Source: Quisquiliibacterium sp. (GTDB lineage: Bacteria > Pseudomonadota > Gammaproteobacteria > Burkholderiales > Burkholderiaceae_E). Taken from it: 15,105 nt of DNA. Location of the stretch: positions 1-15,105 of the forward strand of contig JAURMJ010000159.1 of NCBI GenBank assembly GCA_030830765.1. Reading direction: 5' to 3'. Shown here in pieces: positions 1 to 7,414 of the stretch (the first letter of the stretch is position 1; every line of letters starts with the position of its first letter). The notes under the pieces are model-generated. The model had not been told where the DNA came from and made no database searches. It saw only the letters and a list, made by a program, of their open reading frames with translations. The position numbers were made by a program, and so were the translations under genes.

Positions 1-511
1 CTTCGATACGCGTGGCCGGCGAAAGCTCTCGAACCTTGCGGATGCAGTCGACAAAATGCTGCGCACCACCGTCGCGCAGATCGTCACGATCGACACTGGT
101 GATGACCACATACGAGAGCTTCAGTGCAGCGATTGTTCTGGCGAGATTTTCCGGCTCGTTTGCATCCAGCGGGTCGGGCCGTCCATGACCGACATCGCAG
201 AACGGGCAGCGTCGCGTGCACTTGTCGCCCATGATCATGAAGGTGGCCGTGCCCTTGCCGAAGCATTCGCCGATGTTTGGACACGAGGCTTCTTCACAGA
301 CCGTATGCAGCTTGTGCTCGCGCAGGATGTTCTTGATTTCGTAGAAGCGCGTGTTGTGCGAGCCGGCACGTACGCGGATCCACGGAGGCTTCTTCAGAAC
401 TTCTGCGCTTCGATCGACCTTGATCGGGATACGCGAAGTCTTGTCGGCCGCCTTTTGCTTGGCGCTCGGGTCATAGGCTGGTTTCGATGCGAGATCGTCG
501 CTCGGTTTCAT
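1..511 (-). CDS. lipA: Lipoyl synthase LipA, N-terminal part (runs off left edge)
   Basis: Radical-SAM enzyme that inserts two sulfurs into the protein-bound octanoyl chain made by LipB, giving the lipoyl cofactor of pyruvate and 2-oxoglutarate dehydrogenases and the glycine cleavage system; cytosolic. About 170 codons are present, roughly the first half of a usual ~320-residue LipA. The auxiliary-cluster motif [12 protein letters not shown] and the radical-SAM cysteine motif CTRRCPFC are both intact, followed by the conserved stretch [16 protein letters not shown] place the start at the ATG at 511 ([11 protein letters not shown]), with a GGAA about 8–10 bases upstream. The gene lies 68 bases downstream of lipB on the same strand. 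That spacer carries a perfect 8-bp hairpin that reaches close to the ribosome-binding site. The identification is certain; the C-terminal half is outside the window. Confidence 0.97.
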   Translation of the reverse strand, partial: MKPSDDLASKPAYDPSAKQKAADKTSRIPIKVDRSAEVLKKPPWIRVRAGSHNTRFYEIKNILREHKLHTVCEEASCPNIGECFGKGTATFMIMGDKCTRRCPFCDVGHGRPDPLDANEPENLARTIAALKLSYVVITSVDRDDLRDGGAQHFVDCIRKVRELSPATRIE

Positions 512-521
512 GATGTGTTTC

Positions 522-542
522 CGGTCGGGGATCACCCGACCG
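522..542 (-). promoter_or_regulatory. Strong hairpin in the lipB–lipA spacer, just upstream of lipA
   Basis: Perfect inverted repeat: CGGTCGGG at 522–529, loop 530–534, CCCGACCG at 535–542. On the minus strand the 3' foot of the stem abuts the GGAAA preceding the lipA ATG. There is no T run, so it is not a typical intrinsic terminator. It may act as an mRNA processing or stability element, or modulate lipA translation. The structure is visible in the sequence; the role is inferred. Confidence 0.5.
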
Positions 543-579
543 TGCAGGAGATCAACGGATTTGCCCAGTTTAGCCCAGG

Positions 580-1218
580 TCAGCCAAGATGCGCCGCAAG
601 CCGCTGCGCCAGCGTTTGCTCCACCTCGGGCAGCGGTGCGTGCACCCCGAGTGTGGCCATGTCGATCGTCCGCAGGCCCGGATAGCCGCAGGGGTCGATT
701 CGGGTGAACGGTTCCAGGTCCATCGCGACATTCAGCGCGGCACCATGAAAGCTGCAGCCGCCCGAAATCTTGATGCCAAGCGCGGCGATCTTCGCGAAAC
801 CCTCGAACTGGCCGTGACCGCCTGAAAACGGGACATACACGCCGGGTGCGCCGCTGATCCTGCGCGCATCGATCTGCCAGGTGGCCAGCGTCTGGATCAG
901 CGCCTGTTCGATACGGAACACCAGTTCCTTGACGCCAATGCCCAGTCGACGTAAATCAATCAAGGTGTAAGCGATCACTTGCCCTGGGCCATGATAGGTG
1001 ACCTGACCGCCCCGTTCGGTCTTGACGACTTCGATCGGGTCGGGGTTGAGCAAGTGTCCGCTGCGTCCGGCCAGTCCCAGTGTGAAGACCGGTGGGTGCT
1101 CCAGCAACCAGATTTCGTCCGGAGTCTGCGCGCTGCGCTCACGCGTGAACTGGCGCATCCGCTCCAGCGTCTGCTGGTAGTCGGACAGTCCGGGCAGTTG
1201 TCGGATCACCGCTGTCAT
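580..1218 (-). CDS. lipB: Octanoyl-[acyl-carrier-protein]:protein N-octanoyltransferase LipB
   Basis: Transfers octanoate from octanoyl-ACP to the lipoyl-domain lysine of 2-oxoacid dehydrogenases, the first step of de novo lipoate synthesis; cytosolic. The 212-residue protein has the family signature around [12 protein letters not shown] (69–80), the catalytic lysine in AKIAALG (K143), the SFHGAALNV block and the catalytic cysteine in DPCGYPGL (C177). The segment just before the lysine (about 127–141, rich in Gly and Phe) is longer than the short turn I remember in typical LipB, so it may be a small loop insertion. The start at 1218 is supported by a 4-base ATGA overlap with the stop of the upstream transporter gene and by the fit to family length; longer readings of this frame run through the transporter gene. 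lipA follows downstream. Confidence 0.96.
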   Translation of the reverse strand: MTAVIRQLPGLSDYQQTLERMRQFTRERSAQTPDEIWLLEHPPVFTLGLAGRSGHLLNPDPIEVVKTERGGQVTYHGPGQVIAYTLIDLRRLGIGVKELVFRIEQALIQTLATWQIDARRISGAPGVYVPFSGGHGQFEGFAKIAALGIKISGGCSFHGAALNVAMDLEPFTRIDPCGYPGLRTIDMATLGVHAPLPEVEQTLAQRLAAHLG

Positions 1219-2153
1219 GGGCGGATCGCAACCGGGCGGTTGACCCAGCGCAGATAGGCATTGTTGGCCAGCAGTGCACTGACCACGATGGCGGCGCCAA
1301 TCAGTTCGGTCTTCCGGATCGTTTCGCCTTGCAGCGCACGCATTCCAAAGGTGAAGATCGGCATCAGGTTGACCATCAGCATCGCGTTCAGTGGACCGAT
1401 GCGCCGGCTGCCGACGTTCCACAGAATCATCGCGACGGTCACCCCGAGCACGCCCAGATAGCCGAGTCGCCAGCTATGTTCTAGCAGCTTGGCAGGGTCC
1501 GGAATCGAGGCCATGCCCAGGGCCAGCAGCGGAAGCCAGACGATCACGATCGTGGCGCTTGCGGTCACGCAGCTCATCGTGGCAATGCGCAGCGACGACC
1601 AGCCATGCAGCCGCTCGACCAGCAGCGAATAACCAACCCAGGCGATCCCGCCCAGCAGGACCATCAGATTGCCGAGCAGTTCCTGAGGGCTGCTTCGCAA
1701 AAGGTCCGACAGGCCATGCCCGCCGCCGGTCACCACATAGGCAACTCCAAGGAACGCCGCAATCAGACAGGCGATTGTGACCCCCGATGGGCGTCTGTCG
1801 CGAAAGATCCATTGCGCCACGGCCGTCATGGCCGGCTGCAGCGCGATGATGATTACCGTGACTTCGGGCCTCGTCAGCGAGAGGCCGGTGAACACCAGCA
1901 GGCCCGAGCCGGCCATGCCGATTGCGCCAGCCGCAACGACCCGCTTGCCATGCCCATCAAACAGCAGCGCGTCGATCCCTTCGCGCCACGCAAGGATCAG
2001 CACCAGTCCGATCACCGCAATGGCATACCGAGCCAGCGTGATCGAGTAACCGTCGATATCTGCCATCGCACCCTTGGCGATCGGCAACTGTGTGCCCCAG
2101 ATCAGGACGGCGAAGAAGGTGGCCGCAAAGCCTGATGATGAAAGTGGATTCAA
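1215..2153 (-). CDS. EamA/DMT-family inner-membrane transporter
   Basis: A 312-residue polytopic membrane protein of the drug/metabolite transporter superfamily. It shows two EamA-type halves with about ten hydrophobic segments. The N-terminal half begins FFAVLIWGTQLPIAKG, with the typical W-G near the start of TM1, and the second half begins near LLGNLMVLLGGIAWVGYSLL. Family members export amino acids, metabolites or drugs; no substrate can be read from the sequence. The start is a TTG at 2153. I find no ATG or GTG before TM1, so this rare start looks real. The gene's stop overlaps the lipB start (ATGA). It sits between ybeD and lipB, which are usually adjacent, so it may be a lineage-specific insertion. 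A role in lipoate metabolism is not implied. Confidence 0.9.
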   Translation of the reverse strand: MNPLSSSGFAATFFAVLIWGTQLPIAKGAMADIDGYSITLARYAIAVIGLVLILAWREGIDALLFDGHGKRVVAAGAIGMAGSGLLVFTGLSLTRPEVTVIIIALQPAMTAVAQWIFRDRRPSGVTIACLIAAFLGVAYVVTGGGHGLSDLLRSSPQELLGNLMVLLGGIAWVGYSLLVERLHGWSSLRIATMSCVTASATIVIVWLPLLALGMASIPDPAKLLEHSWRLGYLGVLGVTVAMILWNVGSRRIGPLNAMLMVNLMPIFTFGMRALQGETIRKTELIGAAIVVSALLANNAYLRWVNRPVAIRP

Positions 2154-2171
2154 GAGGGTGCCTGGGGACGA

Positions 2172-2190
2172 TGGCGTGAGAAAGACGCCA
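2172..2190 (-). other. Short hairpin in the ybeD–eamA spacer
   Basis: Inverted repeat TGGCGT (2172–2177), 7-base loop, ACGCCA (2185–2190), just after the ybeD stop on the minus strand. The stem is 6 bp and no T run follows, so it is at most a weak terminator or an mRNA-stability element that could lower expression of the downstream eamA–lipB–lipA genes. Confidence 0.3.
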
Positions 2191-2198
2191 CGCGCTGA

Positions 2199-2483
2199 TC
2201 AGAGAACAATGCGCACCAGCGGGTGCGCGGAAATCTCGTTGTAGAGCGTTTCAAGCTGTTGGCGGGAATTTACGCGGACAGTGACGGTCAGACTCAGGTA
2301 GGTGCCCTTTGTCGAGCTGCGCAGCTCGATCGTGGCCGGGTCGAACTCCGGCATATGCGAGCGGACCAGGTCGGAGATTGTCTGGGCGAAATGATCGACC
2401 CGCCTGCCCATGATCTTCAGTGGGAAATCGACCGGAAACTCGAGCAGTTGTTCGAGCCGATCGAAGGCGGATGGATCACTCAT
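2199..2483 (-). CDS. ybeD: DUF493/YbeD family protein
   Basis: Small 94-residue cytosolic protein of the DUF493 (YbeD) family, an ACT-like/ferredoxin-like alpha-beta fold whose biochemical role is not established. Family features visible are FPVDFPLKIMG near the N-terminus, a central helix (FAQTISDLVRSHMP), the beta strand pair TYLSLTVTVRV, and the C-terminal helix plus VRIVL strand. Length matches the family (about 87–100). The start ATG overlaps the dat stop by four bases (ATGA), indicating translational coupling. Proximity to lipB is widely conserved in proteobacteria and has led to suggestions of a link to lipoate metabolism, but that is association only. Confidence 0.93.
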   Translation of the reverse strand: MSDPSAFDRLEQLLEFPVDFPLKIMGRRVDHFAQTISDLVRSHMPEFDPATIELRSSTKGTYLSLTVTVRVNSRQQLETLYNEISAHPLVRIVL

Positions 2484-3331
2484 CGTAGCTTGGCCACCTG
2501 GTAGGCGTCGTAAAGCTTCGCGTAAAGTGGGCCGGGCCTGCCGTTGCCAACCGGTTGGCCATCAAGGGTGGTGATCGGCAGCAACTCGCGTGTGGCCGAG
2601 CTGAGCAGCAGTTCATCGGCCTGCTGGACCTCTTCCCGGGTGATGCGACGGATATCGAGGTCGATATCAACGATCTGACACAGCTCGTCAACCAGCGACA
2701 TGCGGACACCTTCAAGGATCAGGCGATCTCGCGGCGGGCAGAACAGCTTGCCGTTGCGTACAACCCAGATGTTGCTCGATGAACCCTCGGTCAGGTAGCC
2801 ATCGCGAAACATCACGCATTCGAAGGCACCGGCCTGCACGGCTTCCTGCTTGGCAAGCACATTGCCCAGCAGTGAAATTGATTTGATGTCGCAATGAAAC
2901 CAGCGCTCGTCAGGCAGACTGATGGCGCGCACGCCGGTTTCGCGCAGTTGCTCTGGGACCGGTGAAAATTCGCTGCTCATCGCGAATACGGTCGGCTTGA
3001 CGCCCTTGGGAAAAGCATGATCACGCTTGGCTACGCCACGGGTCACCTGGATATAGATGAACTGGTCCGCCCAGGGATGGCGTTTGATCAGTTCATAAAC
3101 CAGATCGGTCCAGCCGGTATCGTCGAACGGGTTTTCGATGTCGATTGCAGCAAGGCTGCCGGATAGTCGCTTCAGGTGCTGTTGCCAGCGGAAAGGGCGC
3201 CCCCGGTAGACCGGGACGACCTCGTAGACACCGTCACCGAAAATGAAGCCGCGGTCCAGGACCGGGACGCGGGCCTCTTCGATGGGCATGAACTGCCCGT
3301 TCAGGAAAACCGTTTGTGCGTTCTCGCTCAT
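2480..3331 (-). CDS. dat: D-amino-acid aminotransferase (class IV PLP enzyme)
   Basis: PLP-dependent fold-type IV transaminase, about 283 residues, predicted to interconvert D-alanine and D-glutamate with their 2-oxo acids, supplying D-amino acids for peptidoglycan. Visible landmarks are the N-terminal LDRGFIFGDGVYEV block, TRGVAKRDHAFP (about 97–108), the D-specific arginine/histidine loop signature, the PLP lysine in CDIKSISLLGNVLAKQ (K150), and the cofactor-binding glutamate in LTEGSSSN (E182). Where many class IV enzymes read ILPG, this one reads ILEGVR. The start at 3331 is preferred over a longer one because AGGA sits 6 bases upstream, overlapping the dacC stop, and because the longer form would overlap dacC. 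It lies 8 bases after dacC and overlaps ybeD by ATGA. A branched-chain or aminodeoxychorismate lyase role is less likely. Confidence 0.93.
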   Translation of the reverse strand: MSENAQTVFLNGQFMPIEEARVPVLDRGFIFGDGVYEVVPVYRGRPFRWQQHLKRLSGSLAAIDIENPFDDTGWTDLVYELIKRHPWADQFIYIQVTRGVAKRDHAFPKGVKPTVFAMSSEFSPVPEQLRETGVRAISLPDERWFHCDIKSISLLGNVLAKQEAVQAGAFECVMFRDGYLTEGSSSNIWVVRNGKLFCPPRDRLILEGVRMSLVDELCQIVDIDLDIRRITREEVQQADELLLSSATRELLPITTLDGQPVGNGRPGPLYAKLYDAYQVAKLR

Positions 3332-3339
3332 AGCATTTC

Positions 3340-4494
3340 CTATTTTTCGAACCACAGCCGGATCGTGTCGCGGGCGCGCACGAAGAAGCCTGCCTGGTCA
3401 ACCGAACTCTTTGCGATAAGCGGCTGTTCGACCAGCACGCTGTCTGCGAGTTTGATCCGAAGCGTGCCGATGCGCTGACCGACCCGAATCGGCGCGATCA
3501 GAGGCTTGACCCGATCAATCTCAGCCTTGACTGCGCCGGCCTGACCCTGTGGCACGTTGATGAAAAGATCCTGCGCAACGACAGCCTGCACATCGGGTGC
3601 CGCTGCCTTCCAGACTTCCATCGTTGTGACGGACTGATCTTTGCCGAACACGCGGATCGCGTCGAAATTCTGGAAGCCCCAGTTCAGCAGTTTCTGCGAT
3701 TCCATCGCACGCGCAGAGGACGATGCAGTCCCGACGACGACGCTGAGCAGTCTGCGCTGGAAACTTGCGCCAGGCTGATTGCGCTTGGCCGATGCGATCA
3801 GGCAATAACCGGCCGCTTCAGTGTGTCCGGTCTTGACGCCGTCAACGCTTGGGTCAATGGCCAGCAGGCGGTTGCGGTTGGCCTGACGAATCTTGTTGTA
3901 CGTGTACTCGCGCTGCGAGTACAGCCCGTACATCTGCGGAAAGTCTGTGATCAGCCGCGTGGTGAGCACGGCCAGGTCACGGGCGGTCGTGTAGTGCTCG
4001 GGGTCAGGCAGGCCAGTCGAGTTACGGAACTGCGTGTTTTTGAGACCCATGCGCCGAGCCTCGCGATTCATCTGCTCGGCAAAGGCTTGTTCGGTGCCGG
4101 CCAGGGCTTCAGCCAGGATGATTGACGCATCGTTGCCCGACTGGATGATCATTCCATGCAGCAATTCGTCGACCGTTGCCGGACTCGCCGGATCGACGAA
4201 CATCCGCGAACCGATCGCCTTCCAGGCTACTTTGGAGACAGCCGGTCGCTGATCAAGGCGCAGACGCTTTTCCTTGATCGCAGTGAACGCCAGATACGCG
4301 GTCATCAGCTTGGTCAGCGAAGCAGGCTCGACCTTGGTGTCTGGTTCGCTGGAGGCCAGCGTCCGGCCGGTGGTCACGTCAAGCAGCAGCCAGGAGCGAG
4401 CTGCGATTGTCGGTGGCGCAACCTGTGCCAGCGCAACTGATGTGAAAAGACTCGCGAGCAACGCGACGAATACGGTTCTTAGGCTATGGGTCAT
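3340..4494 (-). CDS. dacC: D-alanyl-D-alanine carboxypeptidase (PBP5/6 type)
   Basis: Penicillin-binding protein of the S11 peptidase family that removes the terminal D-Ala from peptidoglycan pentapeptides; periplasmic face of the inner membrane. All three active-site motifs are present: S59-L-T-K62, S119-G-N, and K221-T-G. An N-terminal Sec signal peptide (hydrophobic core VFVALLASLFTSVALA) precedes the mature domain. The C-terminal beta-rich PBP5_C domain ends in an amphipathic helix (RARDTIRLWFEK) of the kind that anchors PBP5/6 to the membrane. The 384-residue length is normal. I use the ATG at 4494; an in-frame TTG at 4503 is an alternative, and neither has a clear Shine-Dalgarno. dat follows 8 bases after the stop, a sensible pairing since one enzyme releases D-Ala and the other transaminates it. 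The symbol dacC is by family and context; dacA would be equally defensible. Confidence 0.95.
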   Translation of the reverse strand: MTHSLRTVFVALLASLFTSVALAQVAPPTIAARSWLLLDVTTGRTLASSEPDTKVEPASLTKLMTAYLAFTAIKEKRLRLDQRPAVSKVAWKAIGSRMFVDPASPATVDELLHGMIIQSGNDASIILAEALAGTEQAFAEQMNREARRMGLKNTQFRNSTGLPDPEHYTTARDLAVLTTRLITDFPQMYGLYSQREYTYNKIRQANRNRLLAIDPSVDGVKTGHTEAAGYCLIASAKRNQPGASFQRRLLSVVVGTASSSARAMESQKLLNWGFQNFDAIRVFGKDQSVTTMEVWKAAAPDVQAVVAQDLFINVPQGQAGAVKAEIDRVKPLIAPIRVGQRIGTLRIKLADSVLVEQPLIAKSSVDQAGFFVRARDTIRLWFEK

Positions 4495-4550
4495 TTGGGG
4501 CAAATGGTGCGGGCGCGTCGAGGACTTGCGGCGGCTGATGCTGCGCAGAT

Positions 4551-4592
4551 AAAAAGGATTCGCACTCCAGTGGGAGCGCAGGATTCCTGCGC
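4551..4592 (-). terminator. Terminator-like leader with overlapping hairpins upstream of dacC
   Basis: On the minus strand, GCGCAGG and CCTGCGC (4592–4586 and 4582–4576) form a perfect 7-bp hairpin. The second arm is also the 5' arm of a longer imperfect hairpin (4587–4556, core CTCC/GGAG around a CACT loop, with a bulge and G·T pairs) that is followed directly by TTTTT (4555–4551). The two structures cannot form together. It may simply be the intrinsic terminator of the 4616–5146 gene, or an attenuator-like leader of dacC. Pairings were traced by eye. Confidence 0.45.
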
Positions 4593-4614
4593 GAGATGCC
4601 GGGCTCGCAGTTCA

Positions 4615-4620
4615 ATTATA
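4615..4620 (-). promoter_or_regulatory. Consensus -10 box (TATAAT) overlapping the stop of the upstream gene
   Basis: A perfect TATAAT on the minus strand that includes the TAA stop of the 176-residue gene. Transcription would start near 4608 and give a leader of about 115 bases to dacC, through the overlapping hairpins. No convincing -35 hexamer is visible at 16–19 bases, so the promoter call is tentative. Confidence 0.35.
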
Positions 4621-5146
4621 GACGCGTGATCCGGCGCGTCCGCTTGGCCGCGACAGTCAGTGCAAAGTCCTCATACAGCGGCCGGATCTGATTGAGCATC
4701 TGCTCGGCTGCCTGCGGGCTGGCTCTTCTACTCAGCGTATCGACAGCCTCGCGCATCACGCGTCGCAGGACATCGAGGCTGACGCAATCCTGTAGCCGTG
4801 CATCAAGCACCATGCCATCGATGCCAAGCACCTGCTCGAAGCGTCCGGCAAGTGCGCTTTGCAGCCTGGACAGTTCCTCGCGCTGTTCTCGGTCCATTGC
4901 ACGAGCTTCCTCGGTACTGGGGGTCTCTGCAATCCCGATCAGCCTGATCAGGCCGTTCGACTGGAGCTCATCGACGATGCGCTCCAGGTCGCCCGGACGG
5001 GCCAGCGGTGTCAGGTCGGCCAGGGAACGTTGGCCGTCGATCAGGCGCAGGATGCGACGCGCACCCGTCAGCAGTTGCGCTGAGCGCGCATCGAACTGCT
5101 CGTCGCCCTTCGCTGTGCGGCCGTAGACTTGTCGTTCGTCGAACAT
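4616..5146 (-). CDS. Uncharacterised 176-residue protein, winged-helix-like N-terminus
   Basis: I do not recognise this gene. The predicted soluble, charged 176-residue protein has no signal peptide or membrane segment. Residues about 10–75 contain two helices and the pattern RILRLIDGQRSLADL followed by DLERIVDELQSNGLIRL, which resembles the small winged-helix-like module seen at the ends of some bacterial signalling proteins. The middle (about 78–105) is glutamate/arginine rich and probably helical or coiled. The C-terminal half has mixed helices (SLDVLRRVMREAVDTL, EQMLNQIRPLYEDFAL) and a basic tail. It lies 36 bases after the hydrolase gene on the same strand and just before the dacC leader, so it is probably the last gene of the vanZ–ferredoxin–hydrolase transcript. 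Codon use matches the neighbours, supporting a real gene. Confidence 0.75.
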   Translation of the reverse strand: MFDERQVYGRTAKGDEQFDARSAQLLTGARRILRLIDGQRSLADLTPLARPGDLERIVDELQSNGLIRLIGIAETPSTEEARAMDREQREELSRLQSALAGRFEQVLGIDGMVLDARLQDCVSLDVLRRVMREAVDTLSRRASPQAAEQMLNQIRPLYEDFALTVAAKRTRRITRL

Positions 5147-5182
5147 GAGTTGAAGTCTCTCGCGCTGACTGAGGCGATTGGC

Positions 5183-5827
5183 TCAGCCCCCGCCGCGAAC
5201 CCATTCCGAGACGATGCGCTTGAGCAGTGGCAGTCGTCGATGAAAGAAATGATCGGCGCCGGGAACAACCACGATGGGTAGATCGTGTGGTCTTGCCCAG
5301 TCCATGACCGAGGCCAGTGGGACCACGTCATCGGTTTCTCCATGGACGACCAGTGTGCGGGCCAGCGGGGCGAGGACCTCGAAGCGCGAGACCGCTGGCG
5401 CGATCAGTACGAGGGTCTGGACGCTTTGTCCCCGTTCGTTCAGACGGTCAGCCACATGGGTCTGTACGAAGCTGCCGAACGAGAAACCGGCCAGCAGCAG
5501 TTGCGGGTCGTGGGGTGCGGATTCGTGGGCCAATGCGGCCTGGACGACCGCAAGAATATCTTCGGTCTCACCGCGTCCCTCGTCATGCACCCCTTCGGTG
5601 TCGCCGATACCCCGAAAGTTCGGGCGCCAGCACACAAAGCCGATGCTGGTCAGGGCTCGGGCCAGGGTCTGCACGACCTTGTTATCACGGGTGCCACCAA
5701 ACAGCGGATGCGGGTGCGCGATGACAGCGACGCCGCGTACCGGCTCGCCGGCTGACGGCAGATCAAGCGCGACATCAATATTGCCGACTGGTCCTGAGAT
5801 GCTCAGCAGCTGCGTCGCCGAGTTCAT
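5183..5827 (-). CDS. Alpha/beta hydrolase (COG2945-like)
   Basis: A 214-residue cytosolic alpha/beta-hydrolase-fold protein of the short COG2945 group. The oxyanion region is AVIAHPHPLFGGTRDNKVV, the next strand is WRPNFRGIGDTEG, and the nucleophile elbow is GFSFGS with Ser116. The acid lies in HGETDDVVP (Asp166 or Asp167) and the base in GADHFFHRR (His193). The catalytic triad is therefore complete. The family probably acts as an esterase or thioesterase, but the substrate is unknown. The ATG at 5827 overlaps the ferredoxin stop (ATGA), so the two are translationally coupled. In related betaproteobacteria, from memory, this gene sits next to the ferredoxin and dacC, as here. Confidence 0.9.
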   Translation of the reverse strand: MNSATQLLSISGPVGNIDVALDLPSAGEPVRGVAVIAHPHPLFGGTRDNKVVQTLARALTSIGFVCWRPNFRGIGDTEGVHDEGRGETEDILAVVQAALAHESAPHDPQLLLAGFSFGSFVQTHVADRLNERGQSVQTLVLIAPAVSRFEVLAPLARTLVVHGETDDVVPLASVMDWARPHDLPIVVVPGADHFFHRRLPLLKRIVSEWVRGGG

Positions 5828-6138
5828 TCCAGACGCAGGCGCTCAACAGGTTTGCCATTAGCCAGGTGTGACTCGACGATTTCATCGATGTCCTGTTCGT
5901 CGATGAAGGTGTACCAGACGCCTTCCGGGTAGACGACACAGACCGGCCCCAGCTCGCACCGATCCAGGCAGCCGGCTTTGTTGACCCGGACCTTGCCCGG
6001 GCCGGACAGCCCCATTGCTTTGACCTTGTCCTTGGCGTAGGCCTGCAGGCGCTGGGCATCATGCGCGGCGCAGCACGGGCGGCTGTTTTCATCGCGCTGG
6101 TTCAGGCAGAAGAAGATGTGATGGCTGTAGTGACTCAT
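5824..6138 (-). CDS. Thioredoxin-fold [2Fe-2S] ferredoxin
   Basis: A 104-residue soluble ferredoxin of the thioredoxin-like (Shethna/NuoE-like) [2Fe-2S] type, carrying one electron between cytosolic redox partners. Likely cluster cysteines are Cys11 (HIFFCLNQR), Cys22 or Cys23 (RPCC), and Cys57 and Cys61 (AGCLDRCELGPVC), with the typical P-E-G-V-W-Y stretch following. The start at 6138 (MSHYSHHIFF) is chosen because family homology begins there and the ATG overlaps the vanZ stop by four bases. The longer frame upstream runs through vanZ. No dedicated reductase or oxygenase gene is adjacent, so the partner is unknown. Confidence 0.92.
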   Translation of the reverse strand: MSHYSHHIFFCLNQRDENSRPCCAAHDAQRLQAYAKDKVKAMGLSGPGKVRVNKAGCLDRCELGPVCVVYPEGVWYTFIDEQDIDEIVESHLANGKPVERLRLE

Positions 6139-7292
6139 TGTCCGCGAATTATAGATCCGAGGTCGCGCCGCGCGGGTCTCAGCCTGAACAGGCACCAGCC
6201 GATGGCGGCGAAAGGCCAGGCGATCGAGACGGTACGAAGCAGCGCGGTCAGGTTGCGCCATTCGCGATGATCCCAGCGTCCAGCCAGGGACTCGTAATAG
6301 GCGTCAACCGGAAAGCCGCAGGTCAGCACAATGTTTGCGGTCAATGCGCAGATACCGATCAGCAGTCGGGCCCGTCGGTTTGCCGAGGCCAGGATCGCGA
6401 CGAGCAGGACGCCAGTCAACAGCCCGCCCTGGGCGCCTGCGGTCAACCATGTGAATGCTTGATCGGCCCCATACAGGGCGCCGGCTGACAGCGCCCGGAC
6501 AGCCAGCGCACTTAGCAGCAGCAGTGCGGTGATCAGCACGCGCGGCGCATGCCGCAGGAATACCTCGCGAACCAGCATCCCGATCGCCAGTATCGCGAAG
6601 GCTGTCCCGGCAGCTTCGACCATCACAGCATAGTCGGCCGCCAGGCGTAAGCTGTCCAAAATTGATTCTGGGATGAAGCTTTTGCCGGCATGGTCTGATC
6701 CCGCCTCGTCAAACAGCGATCTCCAGAGACCGGTGACAAGGCCGGTGAGCTCACCACTGCCAAACAGCAGCCGCTGCGGATTGATCTGCATCAGGACCCA
6801 GGCCAGCAGCAGCGCCGGACCGGCTGCGCTGTTGCGGCGCCAGTGGTGCAAACCAACTTGGCGAGCGTCGAGTCCGGTAAACCGCGGCAGGCCTGCGCCA
6901 AGCAGGCTGCCCAGCAGCGCGCCAGCCGTGTTGGCCAACCAGTCGGTGAGCGAAGGCACGCGCCCCGGCATATAGCCTTGTGCGGCTTCGATACCCATCG
7001 AGAGTAAGCTGGCCGCCAGCGTACAGGACAAGATGCCAACAAAGACGGACCGTCGCGGCCGGAGCGAAAACTGCGCCAGTATGCCGAGCGGCAAGTAAAG
7101 AAGCAGGTTGGCGATCAGATCGAACCAGGTCCAGTACCGCGGCCAGGATTCGGTCAGAAAGCTCAGGCTGGAGCCGCCCAGTGACTGCCAGCCGGTCCAT
7201 GGATAGAGCGAGCCGTAGATCAGCGCGCACAGATAAGCCCCGAGCAGTACCCGGTTTGTGGCGGAACGGCGCGTCGTCGGTTCGAGGGGCAT
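6135..7292 (-). CDS. VanZ-family integral membrane protein with extra C-terminal membrane half
   Basis: A 385-residue polytopic inner-membrane protein. Residues about 15–135 form a VanZ domain, with the pattern WFDLIANLLLYLPLG (D58, N62, P68, G70) and the block from E102 through Q105, R111, D117 and N121 to G124. A further set of hydrophobic segments follows to the C-terminus, about twice the length of a minimal VanZ protein. VanZ itself gives low-level teicoplanin resistance, but most chromosomal homologues have no known role, and resistance should not be inferred here. I place the start at the ATG at 7292 (MPLEPTTRR), since 49 further residues upstream look non-coding and basic. It appears to be the first gene of the long minus-strand run, transcribed divergently from birA, and overlaps the ferredoxin start (ATGA). 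Confidence 0.88.
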   Translation of the reverse strand: MPLEPTTRRSATNRVLLGAYLCALIYGSLYPWTGWQSLGGSSLSFLTESWPRYWTWFDLIANLLLYLPLGILAQFSLRPRRSVFVGILSCTLAASLLSMGIEAAQGYMPGRVPSLTDWLANTAGALLGSLLGAGLPRFTGLDARQVGLHHWRRNSAAGPALLLAWVLMQINPQRLLFGSGELTGLVTGLWRSLFDEAGSDHAGKSFIPESILDSLRLAADYAVMVEAAGTAFAILAIGMLVREVFLRHAPRVLITALLLLSALAVRALSAGALYGADQAFTWLTAGAQGGLLTGVLLVAILASANRRARLLIGICALTANIVLTCGFPVDAYYESLAGRWDHREWRNLTALLRTVSIAWPFAAIGWCLFRLRPARRDLGSIIRGQ

Positions 7293-7414
7293 TGCCCGGA
7301 TCGTAACTGCAGTTGGCCGCGATGTGCAGATATTTGCCGATCGGTTGGGACCATGAAACCCGGGTCGCGCCGCAAGTGAGCGCCTGATTTGTGCTGCGAA
7401 GGAGCCGCGGCGGC
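7293..7414. promoter_or_regulatory. Divergent vanZ/birA intergenic region
   Basis: The only divergent interval in the window, so it should hold promoters for both sides. On the minus strand a TACGAT (7305–7300), 17 bases after a TGCACA, lies immediately before the vanZ ATG, a weak promoter match that would give a leaderless or nearly leaderless vanZ message. On the plus side GGAG at 7401–7404 could serve as ribosome-binding site for an ATG at 7415. No strong consensus promoter is visible. Confidence 0.3.

Noticed and set aside
56..685. 209-residue plus-strand open frame across lipA and the end of lipB
   Set aside because: It is antisense to clearly recognisable LipA and LipB and shows no family features; a shadow of GC-rich coding on the other strand.
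6135..7292. vanZ as a glycopeptide-resistance determinant or mobile resistance gene
   Set aside because: No van ligase, dehydrogenase or transposon genes are nearby, and VanZ-fold proteins are common chromosomal membrane proteins.
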